DNA from: Rhizobium glycinendophyticum
GTDB lineage: Bacteria; Pseudomonadota; Alphaproteobacteria; Rhizobiales; Rhizobiaceae
Reading direction: 5' to 3'
Length of the DNA stretch: 64,000 nt
NCBI RefSeq assembly: GCF_006443685.1
Contig: NZ_VFYP01000001.1
Span: 1,054,001-1,118,000 of the forward strand
Shown: piece after piece, positions 27,022 through 35,814 of the stretch
How positions within the stretch are numbered: position 1 is the first letter of the stretch
Layout: each line of letters begins with the position of its first letter
Notes under the pieces: generated by a model
What the model was told of the DNA's origin: nothing
The model's input: the letters and a program-made list of their open reading frames with translations, nothing else
The model's database searches: none
Position numbers and translations under genes: made by a program

Positions 27022-28056
27022 TTACTTGCTGTATTGAGCGATCAGGGCGGTGGCGTCCTTGTAGAGGCCGGTGCCGTCAAGGCCCTTGGCGTCCATATCG
27101 GCGATCCACGCCTTGGTGACGGCCTCGCCGGCGGCTTTCCAGCGTGCCGTCTCCGTCTCGTCCAGCACGAAGGTGCTGTTGCCGGCCTTGTCCGCCAGAT
27201 CCTTGCCGCGTACGTCGCCTGCGTCCATCGCCTTGCCGAAGAGGCGTGCGAGTTCGCGGCCGGAATTGTCGTCGATCACCTTCTTCAAGTCGTCGGGCAG
27301 GGCCTCGTAGCTGTCCTTGTTCATCGCAAAGACGAAGGTGCCGGTGTAGAGGCCGGTGCTGCCGGAAAAGGCGGTGTGGTTCGGCGCCAGTTCCGCGATC
27401 TTGATCGCCGGCGTCACTTCCCAGGGAACGACCGAGCCGTCGATGACGCTCTTCGACAGGCTTTCCGGCACGGCCGTCACCGGCATGCCGACGGCCGAAG
27501 CCCCCATCGCCTCCAGCATCTGGTTGACCACCTTGGATGTGCCGCGCAGCTTCAGCCCCTTCATGTCCTCAAGCGATTTCACCGGCTTGGCGGCAATCGT
27601 GTGAATGAGGCCCGGGCCATGCGTGTGCACGGCCAGCACATGATAGTCGGCCAGTTCGTCCTTCAGATGTTTGTCGGCATAGTCCTGGAAGGCAACCGAA
27701 GTCGCCTCCGCCGTCGTCACCATGAAGGGAAGCTCGAAGGCCTCGGACTTCGGGAAGCGGCCGGGCGTGTAACCGAACAGTGTCCAGGTGAGATCGACCA
27801 CGCCGTCCTTGACCTGGTCCACCAGATCCGCCGGCTTTCCGCCGAGCTGCATCGCCGGATAGAGCTCGACCTCGATGCGCCCGCCGGACTCGGCTTTGAT
27901 CTTGTCTGCCCAGGGCTGCAGAACCTTGGCCGGGATGGTCGCCTGCGGCGGCAGCATCTGGTGCAGCTTCAGCGTGACGTCTGCCGCATTGGCGGTAAAG
28001 GCGGTGACGGAAAGGGCAATCCCGGACAGGCCGGCAAGCAGGAAATGGCGCAACAT
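27022..28056 (-). CDS. dctP: TRAP transporter substrate-binding protein (DctP)
   Basis: 344 residues: signal peptide (MLRHFLLAGLSGIALSVTAF..., cleavage near ANAADVTLKL) and a periplasmic binding domain. The carboxylate-anchoring region KGLKLRGTSKVVNQML and SLSKSVIDGSVVPWEVTPAI follow the DctP pattern. The ligand is not determinable by eye. Strong ribosome site GGGAGGAGACC before ATG 28056. First gene of the dctPQM operon. Confidence 0.93.
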   Translation of the reverse strand: MLRHFLLAGLSGIALSVTAFTANAADVTLKLHQMLPPQATIPAKVLQPWADKIKAESGGRIEVELYPAMQLGGKPADLVDQVKDGVVDLTWTLFGYTPGRFPKSEAFELPFMVTTAEATSVAFQDYADKHLKDELADYHVLAVHTHGPGLIHTIAAKPVKSLEDMKGLKLRGTSKVVNQMLEAMGASAVGMPVTAVPESLSKSVIDGSVVPWEVTPAIKIAELAPNHTAFSGSTGLYTGTFVFAMNKDSYEALPDDLKKVIDDNSGRELARLFGKAMDAGDVRGKDLADKAGNSTFVLDETETARWKAAGEAVTKAWIADMDAKGLDGTGLYKDATALIAQYSK

Positions 28057-28404
28057 GGTCTCCTCCCAGAAACGATCGAAAGACGGAATGAAATCGCCAC
28101 ATCGGTCATCCGCACCACCGACGACGCTGAAACGTCTTTGCCGGCCGGTGACCTTGTCCGGCTCCTCTCAGCCGACGATTTCTCCCCTGATGGTTATGGT
28201 TACAGAACAGCTTGTCCCGCGCAAATAATAATGTGGCGGGAAATCATAACCCACTGGGTATGTTTAAACCCTTCTGCCCAGGTCGTCCCAATGCTGGAAC
28301 CGTGTGCCCAACCGCTCTTGGCGAATGGCCTCCGCCGCTTTATAGCTCCCCCTCGGCCGTCATGACGATGGCTCGCGCTGCCAGACAGCATGAGGATATA
28401 CTGC
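28057..28404. other. Divergent spacer between dctP and the 28405 lipoprotein gene
   Basis: The 348 bases carry no supported gene. An AT-rich patch with ACAAATAATAATG-type sequence lies around 28217-28250 and may hold promoters for both directions, but no clear pair or dyad can be named. Confidence 0.35.
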
Positions 28405-29544
28405 ATGAAGCGTCCCCCATCCGCTCTGTATCCGTCGCGCAGGGTTTCACTGCTGGCAGTGTGCCTGATCGCCGGGCAGGTGCTGACGGCTTGTGCCGGT
28501 CGTCCGGGACCTGAGACCCTGTCCTCGGTGACCTTGACCGATTTCGAGCCAAAGCGGGTGGAAACGCTCTATTCCGTCACCACGCGGAATCGCAGCGAGC
28601 CAGGCAAAAACGTCTTCGGCTTTGACAAGACACTGGAGCCCAATTACGCCCGTTTCGACATTTCCATTCCGCCGAACCACAAGCCGGCCAATATCGAATG
28701 GCCGAAGCGCAAGACGGTTGATCCGCGCACCGATTTCGCCGTGTTGTCGCAGGCGGTGCTGCAAAGGGAGGATCTGCTGCAAGCCGTGCGTGCGCCGAAG
28801 GCTGCGGTCCCCGTCGTCTTCGTGCATGGCTACAACTACAATTTCCAGGAAGCGCTCTACCGTCTCGCGCAGTTGAATACCGATAGCAGTGTCGACGGTA
28901 TACCGATCGTCTTCTCCTGGCCGTCCTTCGCCGCCTTGCCCGCCTATGTCGCCGACAAGGAAGCCGCCGCCTATTCCCGCGATGCGCTGGCCCGGCTGAT
29001 GGCCGACCTCGTCACCGCGCGCAAGGGTGAGGTCGACGTCTTCGCCCACTCCATGGGTGGATGGCTGACCGTCGAGGCCCTGCGCCAGCTGAAGCTCGAA
29101 GGCAGAACCGACGTGCTGAACCGGCTGCGGGTGATCATGGCGGCCCCCGATATCGACGCCGACGTCTTCACGGCACAGCTCGATGTCATCGGCCGCATGC
29201 ACATTCCGATCGTCATCCTCGTGGCCGCCGACGACCGTGCCCTTCAGGTCTCCAGCCTGCTTGGCGCAGGCACCCAGCGTGTCGGTGCTCTGGATGTGCG
29301 TGATCCCGACGTGGCCGCAGCGGCAAAGAAGGCCGGCGTGACCATTGTCGACATTTCCTCGCTGGAATCGGCGGACGCGACCAATCACAACCGCTTCTTC
29401 GATGTGAAGCAACTCTCCAGTGCCCTGAGCAAACCGGCAGCGAGTGCTTCCCTTGGTGACGCCGGTGCCTTCGTCTTCGATGCGGCAGCGAGAACCATCT
29501 CCAGCCCGTTCTCGCTGGCGGCAACGGTCTTGCGCCAGCGCTGA
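28405..29544 (+). CDS. Alpha/beta-hydrolase lipoprotein (DUF900 family)
   Basis: 379 residues from ATG 28405, with a lipoprotein signal ending LTACAG (lipobox). The core begins at VPVVFVHGYNYNFQEALYRLAQL and the nucleophile elbow reads AHSMGGWL, so Ser of HSMGG is the catalytic candidate. This is the DUF900 group of esterase/lipase-like exported proteins. GAGGAT precedes the chosen ATG; another ATG five codons earlier is possible. Probably attached to the envelope; the substrate is unknown. Confidence 0.83.
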   Translation: MKRPPSALYPSRRVSLLAVCLIAGQVLTACAGRPGPETLSSVTLTDFEPKRVETLYSVTTRNRSEPGKNVFGFDKTLEPNYARFDISIPPNHKPANIEWPKRKTVDPRTDFAVLSQAVLQREDLLQAVRAPKAAVPVVFVHGYNYNFQEALYRLAQLNTDSSVDGIPIVFSWPSFAALPAYVADKEAAAYSRDALARLMADLVTARKGEVDVFAHSMGGWLTVEALRQLKLEGRTDVLNRLRVIMAAPDIDADVFTAQLDVIGRMHIPIVILVAADDRALQVSSLLGAGTQRVGALDVRDPDVAAAAKKAGVTIVDISSLESADATNHNRFFDVKQLSSALSKPAASASLGDAGAFVFDAAARTISSPFSLAATVLRQR

Positions 29545-29749
29545 TCCCACTCTCGGTGGAAGGCCTGTCGCCTTCCATCGGATTTTGGCTGCGCAACGAG
29601 GGGGGCGGAAGCGAAAATCACGTCCGCAATCTCCGATTTGTCCCCTCATAGGGCAATTGAACATGTGCGTTACGAACTCCTTTACCCGCACATGTCAGAA
29701 GTCCATTTTATTCGACATATCTAATTCACTGCGCGGAGTGCTCGCGATC

Positions 29750-30583
29750 ATGGCAGCTTTCCCCTTCGGTTCGCCAGAGCCTCGCACCTGCCCTGGCCGC
29801 GCCAATCCCACAAGGCTGGAGCAGAGCCACTCACAGCCCGCCTCCTTCGGCGCATTGGGCTTTCTAGTTCTTTTCACCGCCGTTTGCAGCTTGTCAGCAT
29901 CGGTGCAGGCCGCCTCCGAGGTGCGGTCGAACCTGCCTCAGGACAATATCCTCGTTCCGGACGATGACAGTATGAATGGGGTCGTCTTCGTCCTCTCCGA
30001 TGCCAATGGCTGGGACGTGATGGAGCAGACCGCGCTGGACGCTGCGGCCTTGAGTGGTGCGATTGCCGTGGGCGTCGATCTGCGCCGTTGGCGGGCAGCA
30101 CTCTCGCGCGAGACGGAACGAGACTGTCTCTTCCTGCCGGCTGAGATCGAGCATCTGGCCCACCAACTCCGCACCCGGACCAATGCGAGCAGCGACCATC
30201 CGCCCCGCATCGTGGGTTTCGGCGAAGGCGCGGCCCTGGCGCTCGCCATTGTGGCCCAGACGCCGAACGGCAGTTTCGCCCAGACGATCGGCGAGACCCT
30301 GGCGGTCGATCCGACTGAGGCGGTCGCCCTGCCGAAACGGCTCTGCATGACAGCCTCGCAACAGGAAACCGACCGCGGCTATGTCTATGATCTGAGCTCC
30401 GGCGCCTTGCCCAATCCGGTGCGCATCGTCCTCTCCGCCTCGGCCGATCCGCGCGGCCGTGCGCATGCCGAAGCCCTGAAGCGCAGCCACCCGGACATTG
30501 TGCTCTCAACCTCTCCCGGCGGGCCGGCCCGCGCCCTCGCTGTCGAGACGACCGCCCTGGCAGCCAGGCTAGGCACGGACTAG
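29750..30583 (+). CDS. Exported VirJ/AcvB-like alpha/beta-hydrolase-fold protein (single domain)
   Basis: 277 residues from ATG 29750, with a hydrophobic export segment at about 33-54 (FGALGFLVLFTAVCSLSASV). The body begins with GVVFVLSDANGWDVMEQTALDAA, resembling the SDxGGWxxLDxxxA opening of VirJ/AcvB proteins, then GVDLRRW and GFGEGAALALAI at the position of the nucleophile elbow, where Gly-Glu-Gly replaces the usual Gly-x-Ser. AcvB of Agrobacterium is larger and carries two such regions. The resemblance is partial; start choice is uncertain because GTG 29738 is also possible. Confidence 0.5.
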   Translation: MAAFPFGSPEPRTCPGRANPTRLEQSHSQPASFGALGFLVLFTAVCSLSASVQAASEVRSNLPQDNILVPDDDSMNGVVFVLSDANGWDVMEQTALDAAALSGAIAVGVDLRRWRAALSRETERDCLFLPAEIEHLAHQLRTRTNASSDHPPRIVGFGEGAALALAIVAQTPNGSFAQTIGETLAVDPTEAVALPKRLCMTASQQETDRGYVYDLSSGALPNPVRIVLSASADPRGRAHAEALKRSHPDIVLSTSPGGPARALAVETTALAARLGTD

Positions 30584-30721
30584 GCGGCAGCAGGCGTGAC
30601 GCAGGTCTAAGCACGCCTGGCGCAGCAGTTCATCGCCTGCATCCCCACCTACCGAGCCCGCGCCTTATCGCGCGCCGATTTTCGGCCAAGATCGGCCAGT
30701 GCCAAGCCAAGGAGCCCGGCC

Positions 30722-31016
30722 ATGAACGACACAGTCAAACCCGCCGTCGTCGATGAAGAAGATTTCCACGCCGCCGCCGAAAGTGTGTTGCGCGACGGCG
30801 AGACCGTGGCCGATCTGATTGATCGATCGATCGATCGATCGATCGGCGAGGCCGGAGGTGGAATATCGACGCGAACAGGCGGAGTTTATTGCAAGGGGGC
30901 TGGCCGCGCGCAAACACATGGCTCGCACTGGCATTTCCTACAAAACCGAAGAAGTGCTTGCCATGATGCGAGAGATCCGCGACGAGGCGAAGGCGAAGGC
31001 CGCGAAATCGCGATGA
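30722..31016 (+). pseudogene. Antitoxin gene frameshifted within a GATC tetranucleotide repeat
   Basis: The first frame encodes MNDTVKPAVVDEEDFHAAAESVLRDG-ETVADLIDRSI, the start of a ParD/CopG-like antitoxin family. After the repeat at 30821-30844 this frame runs into nonsense (GEAGGGISTRTGG). The other half continues in the +1 frame as ARPEVEYRREQAEFIARGL and ends KAKAAKSR at 31016, overlapping the toxin start (ATGA). Removing one GATC unit (five copies) would join the halves exactly. So the gene is off as sequenced and could in principle be restored by slippage. Confidence 0.75.
30821..30844. repeat. (GATC)6 simple sequence repeat inside the antitoxin gene
   Basis: Six uninterrupted GATC units. 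Tetranucleotide tracts change reading frame with each unit gained or lost. Two, five or eight copies keep the antitoxin frame; six copies break it. Confidence 0.9.
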
Positions 31017-31316
31017 GCCGAAAGCTGCATTATTCCGAAAGCTTCTTTCGCGGCATGCAGCGCTATTATCGGCAACTGGCCGGCATCAATCCATTAGCGG
31101 CCGACAAGGCCTACGACGCAGTGCCCCACCACCTCGAAACTCTCGTCGACTTCCCGATGATTGGTCGACGCATCCATTTGATGACGAGACAATCATGGTG
31201 CGTGAACTCCTCGTACCTTTTGACAGGCGGGTTACGTCGTCTTGTTCGAAGTCGTGAACGACGAGCCCCTCTCAATCCTCGCCATTCGCCACCAGCGCGA
31301 AGACGACTACCGCTAA
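31013..31316 (+). pseudogene. ParE/RelE-like toxin with two frameshifts
   Basis: Starts MSRKLHYSESFFRGMQRYYRQLA and reads normally to PMIGRRIH. Around 31178 the sense frame moves to one that gives DDETIMVRELLVPFDR, and around 31228 it moves again to give GYVVLFEVVNDEPLSILAIRHQREDDYR with a stop at 31314-31316. The three pieces together make a normal-length RelE/ParE toxin (about 100 residues) with the usual RHQRE-type ending. As sequenced, translation runs to a scrambled 117-residue product. The ATG overlaps the antitoxin end, the usual TA operon layout. Confidence 0.75.
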
Positions 31317-31320
31317 ACTC

Positions 31321-32973
31321 CTACCGGTCGCTCGTCTCCCAGCGCGGATTGATCCACGGCTCCTGATTGGAGCGGGGCAGGGGCTGCCGGCCGAGAATAT
31401 GATCCGCCGCCTTTTCCCCCGTCATGATCGAGGGACCGTTGAGGTTGCCATAGGTCACATGCGGGAAGATCGACGAGTCCGCCACCCGCAACCTCTCGAC
31501 GCCGATGACCTTCGTGGTCGGATCAACGACCGCCATCGGATCATCCGCGCGACCCATCTTGCAGGTGCCGCAGGGGTGATAGGCGCCTTCCAGATGCTCT
31601 CGCAGATAGGCATCGATCTCCTCGTCCGACTGCACATTTGGCCCGGGCGCCACCTCGACCTCGCGATAGGGATCGAAGGCCTTCTGGGCGAAGATCTCGC
31701 GGGTGACACGCACAGCATGGCGGAACTTCACCCAGTCCTCCGGATCGCTCATATAGTTGAAGCGCAGAACCGGCGTGTCCTTCACATCGGGCGAGCGCAG
31801 CGTCACCGAGCCGCGCGACTTCGAGATGTTGTAGCCGACATGCGCCTGGAAACCATGGCCACCGACCGCCGACTTGCCGTCATAGGAGATCGCGATCGGC
31901 AGGAAATGATACTGGATGTCGGGCCATTTGACGCCCGCCGCCGAGCGAATGAAGGCCGCCGCCTCGAACTGGTTGGAGGTGCCGAGACCCTTCTTGAAGA
32001 ACAGCCACTGCGCGCCGACGATCCCCATCCAGAACCAGTTGTTCTTCGAATGCAGCGTGATCGGCAGCTTCGACTTGAACTGGTGGTAATATTCCAGGTG
32101 ATCCTGCAGGTTCTGCCCGACGCCCGGACGATCCGCCACGACGGGAATGCCCATCTCCTGTAGATGCGCGGCGGGACCGATGCCCGAGAGCATCAGGATC
32201 TTCGGCGAGTTGAAGGCCGAGGCCGCAACGATCACCTCGCGGTTCGCCTTCACCACGTCGATCTTGCCGCCGATCTCCACCTCGACGCCGACGGCGCGGG
32301 TGCCTTCCATCACGACCTTGCGGGCATAACAGCGGATCAGCGAAACATTCGGCCGTTTCAGGGCGGGCTTGAGATAGGCATTCGCCGTCGACCAGCGCCG
32401 CCCCTGCCAGCTCGTCTGCTCCATCAGGCCGAAACCCTCCTGCTGACGGCCGTTATAGTCCTCCGTCACCGGGAACCCGGCCTGCCGCCCGGCCTCGATA
32501 AAGGCGCGGTAGAGCGGGTTCTTCACCTCGCCGCGCCGCACATGCAGCGGCCCGTTCGTGCCGCGCCAGCCCTCTTCGCCGCCATGCGAACTTTCCTGCC
32601 GCTTGAAATAGGGCAGCACATCCGCATAACCCCAGCCGGTAGCCCCCATCTCCTCCCAGCGGTTGAAATCCTCAGCGTGGCCGCGCACATAGACCATGCC
32701 GTTGATCGACGAGGACCCGCCCACGACCTTGCCACGCGGCGCAATCATCCGGCGATTGTTGAGATGCGGCTCGGGCTCGGTCATATAGCCCCAGTTATAC
32801 CGGTCCATGTTCATCGGATAGGCAAGGGCCGCCGGCATCTGCACGAAGGGACCGATATCGGAGCCGCCGAATTCCAGCACGATGACGGTGTTCTTCCCGT
32901 CCTCCGACAGCCGGTAAGCCATGGCGGCACCCGCCGAGCCGGAACCGATGATGACGAAATCTGCGCTTTTCAT
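31321..32973 (-). CDS. betA: Choline dehydrogenase
   Basis: 550 residues of the GMC flavoprotein family: FAD motif [18 protein letters not shown] at the N-terminus, [15 protein letters not shown] around 85, and [10 protein letters not shown] near the C-terminus. It oxidises choline to betaine aldehyde, membrane-associated with electrons to the respiratory chain. ATG 32973 follows GGGGAT; the upstream ATG at 32985 is less well placed. Last gene of betI-betB-betA; the gap to betB holds a mosaic repeat. Confidence 0.93.
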   Translation of the reverse strand: MKSADFVIIGSGSAGAAMAYRLSEDGKNTVIVLEFGGSDIGPFVQMPAALAYPMNMDRYNWGYMTEPEPHLNNRRMIAPRGKVVGGSSSINGMVYVRGHAEDFNRWEEMGATGWGYADVLPYFKRQESSHGGEEGWRGTNGPLHVRRGEVKNPLYRAFIEAGRQAGFPVTEDYNGRQQEGFGLMEQTSWQGRRWSTANAYLKPALKRPNVSLIRCYARKVVMEGTRAVGVEVEIGGKIDVVKANREVIVAASAFNSPKILMLSGIGPAAHLQEMGIPVVADRPGVGQNLQDHLEYYHQFKSKLPITLHSKNNWFWMGIVGAQWLFFKKGLGTSNQFEAAAFIRSAAGVKWPDIQYHFLPIAISYDGKSAVGGHGFQAHVGYNISKSRGSVTLRSPDVKDTPVLRFNYMSDPEDWVKFRHAVRVTREIFAQKAFDPYREVEVAPGPNVQSDEEIDAYLREHLEGAYHPCGTCKMGRADDPMAVVDPTTKVIGVERLRVADSSIFPHVTYGNLNGPSIMTGEKAADHILGRQPLPRSNQEPWINPRWETSDR

Positions 32974-33065
32974 GCCTATCCCCAAAACAATCTTGCCCTA
33001 GTGCGCCGTTCAGCTCTCGTCATAGTCCCCTCAAGAGGAGAGCGGACCGCGCGACGGCGGCGTCT

Positions 33066-33196
33066 CAACACCCTCCCCTTGAGGGGGAGGGTCGGCACGC
33101 AGTGCCGGGGTGGGGTGATCCCTAGGAATGGACAACCTCATAACCGTCACCCCCACCCGCGCGTGCCGCGCGACCTCCCCCCTCAAGGGGGAGGTG
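33066..33196. repeat. Mosaic inverted repeat between betB and betA
   Basis: Left arm CCCTCCCCTTGAGGGGGAGGG then CGGGGTGGGGTGATC; right arm GTCACCCCCACCC then CCTCCCCCCTCAAGGGGGAGG. Each end is a hairpin and the pair forms a larger dyad. Same class as the element in the betB/betI gap. Confidence 0.75.
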
Positions 33197-33201
33197 AAAT
33201 C

Positions 33202-34665
33202 TCAATACGGCGCCTCGCACTTGCCCATGCCGACATAAATCGTCTTCAGCTCGGAATAATGCTCCAGCGCCGCTGCCGAATTTTCGCGGCCAAAGCCGGA
33301 CTGCTTGGACCCGCCGAATGGAATTTCGACCGGGCAGAGATTGTAGGTGTTGATCCAGAGCGTGCCGGCTTCCAGCTGGTCGACCACGCGGTGGGCGCGG
33401 GAGAAATCGGCGGTGAACACACCGGCCGAGAGACCGAATTCCGTCGCGTTTGCCCGCGCGATCACCTCTGCCTCATCCTCGAAATCGAGCACGCACATCA
33501 CGGGCCCAAAAATCTCTTCGCGGGCGATCGTCATGTCGTCGGTGACATCGGCAAAGACGGTCGGCTGGATGTAGAAACCTTCGCCGGTGACACTGTTCGG
33601 AATACCGCCGCCGGTCACAAGCGTCGCGCCCTCCGCCTTGCCCTTGTCGATATAGGACAGGACCTTCTCGCGCTGCGCGAGGGAGACCATCGGCCCCATC
33701 TGCGTCGCCTCGTCCTGCGGATCGCCGATCACGATCGCCTCGGTGCGGGCCTTCAGCCGCGACAGGAAGGTCTCCTTGATCGCCTTGTGCACGAAGACGC
33801 GCGTGCCGTTCGAGCAGACCTGGCCGGTCGAATAGAAATTGCCGAGCATGGCGCCCGAAATCGCGCTGTCGATATCGGCATCGTCAAAAACGACGATCGG
33901 CGATTTGCCGCCGAGTTCCATCGTCACATGCTTGAGCTGGCTAGCAGCCGCCCCCGCCACCTTGCGCCCCGTCGGCACGGAGCCGGTCAGCGACACCTTG
34001 GCCACATCGGGATGGCTGACGAGCAGCGGCCCGGTCTCGCGATCGCCCTGGATGACATTGTAAACACCCTTCGGTGCACCGGCCTCGATCAGGATCTCGG
34101 CGACTTTCAAGGCGCCGAGCGGCGTCACTTCCGACGGCTTGAACACGATCGCATTGCCGGCGGCGAGCGCCGGTGCGCCCTTCCAGCAGGCGATCTGCTG
34201 CGGATAGTTCCAGGCGCCGATGCCGACGACGACGCCGAGCGGCACGCGCTTGGTATAGGCCCAGTCGCCGCCCAGCGGGATCTGGCTGCCGTTCATCGCA
34301 GTCGCAATGATGCCGCCGAAGAATTCGAAACTGTCGGCGCCGGACGTCGGGTCGGCAACGATCGTTTCCTGGATCGGCTTGCCGGTGTCGAGCGTCTCGA
34401 GCTCGGACAGCTCGCGGTTGCGCTCGCGCATGATCTCGGCTGCCTTCTTCAACACGCGACCCCGTGCGGTTGGGCTCCAGGAGGCCCATTCCTTCTGCGC
34501 CCGCTTGGCCGATGCAATCGCCTTTTCGATGATCGCGGGCGTTGCCGCATGTAGCCTGGCGATCACCTCGCCGGTCGCCGGATAGATGCTCTCGATGACG
34601 GTGCCGGCGGTATCCTCGACATATGCCCCGTCGATGAAATGCGAGGCTTGCGGTTGAGCTTTCAT
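33202..34665 (-). CDS. betB: Betaine-aldehyde dehydrogenase
   Basis: 487 residues of the NAD(P)-dependent aldehyde dehydrogenase family. Seen: [13 protein letters not shown], the catalytic Glu in MELGGKSP, the catalytic Cys in GQVCSNG, and [10 protein letters not shown]. It makes glycine betaine from betaine aldehyde. ATG 34665 is preceded by GGAGACAGGAC. It lies between betI and betA with repeat-bearing gaps on both sides. Confidence 0.95.
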   Translation of the reverse strand: MKAQPQASHFIDGAYVEDTAGTVIESIYPATGEVIARLHAATPAIIEKAIASAKRAQKEWASWSPTARGRVLKKAAEIMRERNRELSELETLDTGKPIQETIVADPTSGADSFEFFGGIIATAMNGSQIPLGGDWAYTKRVPLGVVVGIGAWNYPQQIACWKGAPALAAGNAIVFKPSEVTPLGALKVAEILIEAGAPKGVYNVIQGDRETGPLLVSHPDVAKVSLTGSVPTGRKVAGAAASQLKHVTMELGGKSPIVVFDDADIDSAISGAMLGNFYSTGQVCSNGTRVFVHKAIKETFLSRLKARTEAIVIGDPQDEATQMGPMVSLAQREKVLSYIDKGKAEGATLVTGGGIPNSVTGEGFYIQPTVFADVTDDMTIAREEIFGPVMCVLDFEDEAEVIARANATEFGLSAGVFTADFSRAHRVVDQLEAGTLWINTYNLCPVEIPFGGSKQSGFGRENSAAALEHYSELKTIYVGMGKCEAPY

Positions 34666-34693
34666 GTCCTGTCTCCAGACGGGTGGTTTCTCT

Positions 34694-34831
34694 CCACCTC
34701 CCCCTTGAGGGGGGAGGTCGCCGCAAAGCGGCGGGTGGGGGTGATCTTGGTCTCTGGCAATACGGTCGTCGTCACGGCTCACCCCACCCCGTGCCTGCGG
34801 TCCGACCCTCCGCCTCAAGGGGAGGGTGGGC
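34694..34831. repeat. Mosaic inverted repeat overlapping the 3' end of betI
   Basis: Left arm CACCTCCCCCTTGAGGGGGG and GGCGGGTGGGGGTGATC; right arm CTCACCCCACCCC and ACCCTCCGCCTCAAGGGGAGGGT. The right arm (34775-34831) is inside the betI reading frame, so the element has been translated into the protein's tail. Confidence 0.75.
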
Positions 34832-35404
34832 GGCGAGCTGCCCCGTCACATAATCCTCGACCAATGCGACAGAGGCCTCGATCGACAGGGGCGCAGCCTT
34901 CAGAGACTGCCGGATATAGAGCCCGTCGATCATCGCCGCAGCGCCATCGGCAATCCGCCCCGCGTCGAAAGCCCCGCAGAGCGGCCTCAAGCCGGACATC
35001 AGATTGGAATGCAGCCGCCGCGTATAGACGACGAGCAATCGGCGCACCTCTTCCGATCGTTGCGCCTCCGAATAGAAGGCAAGCCAGGCAGCAACGACTT
35101 TCGGCGCGAACTGATCGGCCTGGAAGGAGACGCGGATGACGGCGGATATCCGCGCGCGCGGCGTCTCCGCCTGGCTGAGCGCAATGACAGCATCGGCCCT
35201 CAGTTGCCTCAGCAAGGTGCGGATGGTCTCGATCAGCAGCTGATCCTTCGAGCCGAAATAGTGATGCGCGAGTGCTGCCGACACACCGGCCTCACGGGCG
35301 ATCTGGGACATGGTCACGGTCAGCGAGCCGTGATGGCCGATCGTCTTCAGCGCGGCATCGACGAGCGCCTTGCGGCGCACTGGCTCCATTCCGACCTTCG
35401 GCAT
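34772..35404 (-). CDS. betI: Choline-responsive TetR-family repressor
   Basis: 210 residues. The BetI-type N-terminus [22 protein letters not shown] leads into a TetR helix-turn-helix ([31 protein letters not shown]). It represses the bet genes until choline is present. The conserved protein ends near YVTGQLA; the last 17-19 residues ([18 protein letters not shown]) come from a mosaic repeat. Start ATG 35404; operator 33 bases upstream. Confidence 0.93.
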   Translation of the reverse strand: MPKVGMEPVRRKALVDAALKTIGHHGSLTVTMSQIAREAGVSAALAHHYFGSKDQLLIETIRTLLRQLRADAVIALSQAETPRARISAVIRVSFQADQFAPKVVAAWLAFYSEAQRSEEVRRLLVVYTRRLHSNLMSGLRPLCGAFDAGRIADGAAAMIDGLYIRQSLKAAPLSIEASVALVEDYVTGQLAAHPPLEAEGRTAGTGWGEP

Positions 35405-35436
35405 GTCATTCCCCTTTGATTATTGCCAAGATAAGT

Positions 35437-35456
35437 TTGATTGACTGATCAATCAA
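35437..35456. promoter_or_regulatory. BetI operator
   Basis: TTGATTGA-CTGA-TCAATCAA is a dyad with perfect 8-bp arms. It lies just upstream of betI and matches the known form of bet operators (TTGATTGA-like half-sites). Confidence 0.82.
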
Positions 35457-35560
35457 CAAAAATTCTGCGCCTCGGTGCGCGGCACCGATGAACCGCGCAG
35501 CCACAGGGTCCGCGTCTTCTGCATCCTACGTTCCCCAGTCCTGAGTTAACGGTAAATCCT

Positions 35561-35761
35561 ATGAATGGCATCGCCTCCCTGGATGCGCCCGCCTATGGCG
35601 GCTTCACCGTTGGCGCCCGGATCGAAGGCACGAAAACCCTTCTGGAGATTGATATTGCGCGCGCTGACGGGGCGCCGCAGATCATCCGCCAACTTGGATA
35701 TTTCTGCAGTCCCGTCCCGAAACTTTCATCGAACTGTCACATCCGGGAAAGGCTTTCTTGA
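35561..35761 (+). CDS. Doubtful 66-residue ORF
   Basis: MNGIASLDAPAYGGFTVGARIEGTKTLLEIDIARADG is reasonably protein-like for 48 residues, then becomes less so (SPVPKLSSNCHIRERLS). It has no strong ribosome site. It overlaps the upstream in-frame region of the EAL gene by four bases. Could be a real small protein or a remnant. Confidence 0.3.
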   Translation: MNGIASLDAPAYGGFTVGARIEGTKTLLEIDIARADGAPQIIRQLGYFCSPVPKLSSNCHIRERLS

Positions 35762-35814
35762 CGATTGCTTGCCACGATCTCGCCATAAAAAACAAAGGTA
35801 TATTGGAGAAGATC

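Noticed and set aside
32164..34554. Long open frame opposite betA and betB
   Set aside because: Antisense frame created by high GC in codon position three; the opposite strand encodes clear enzymes.
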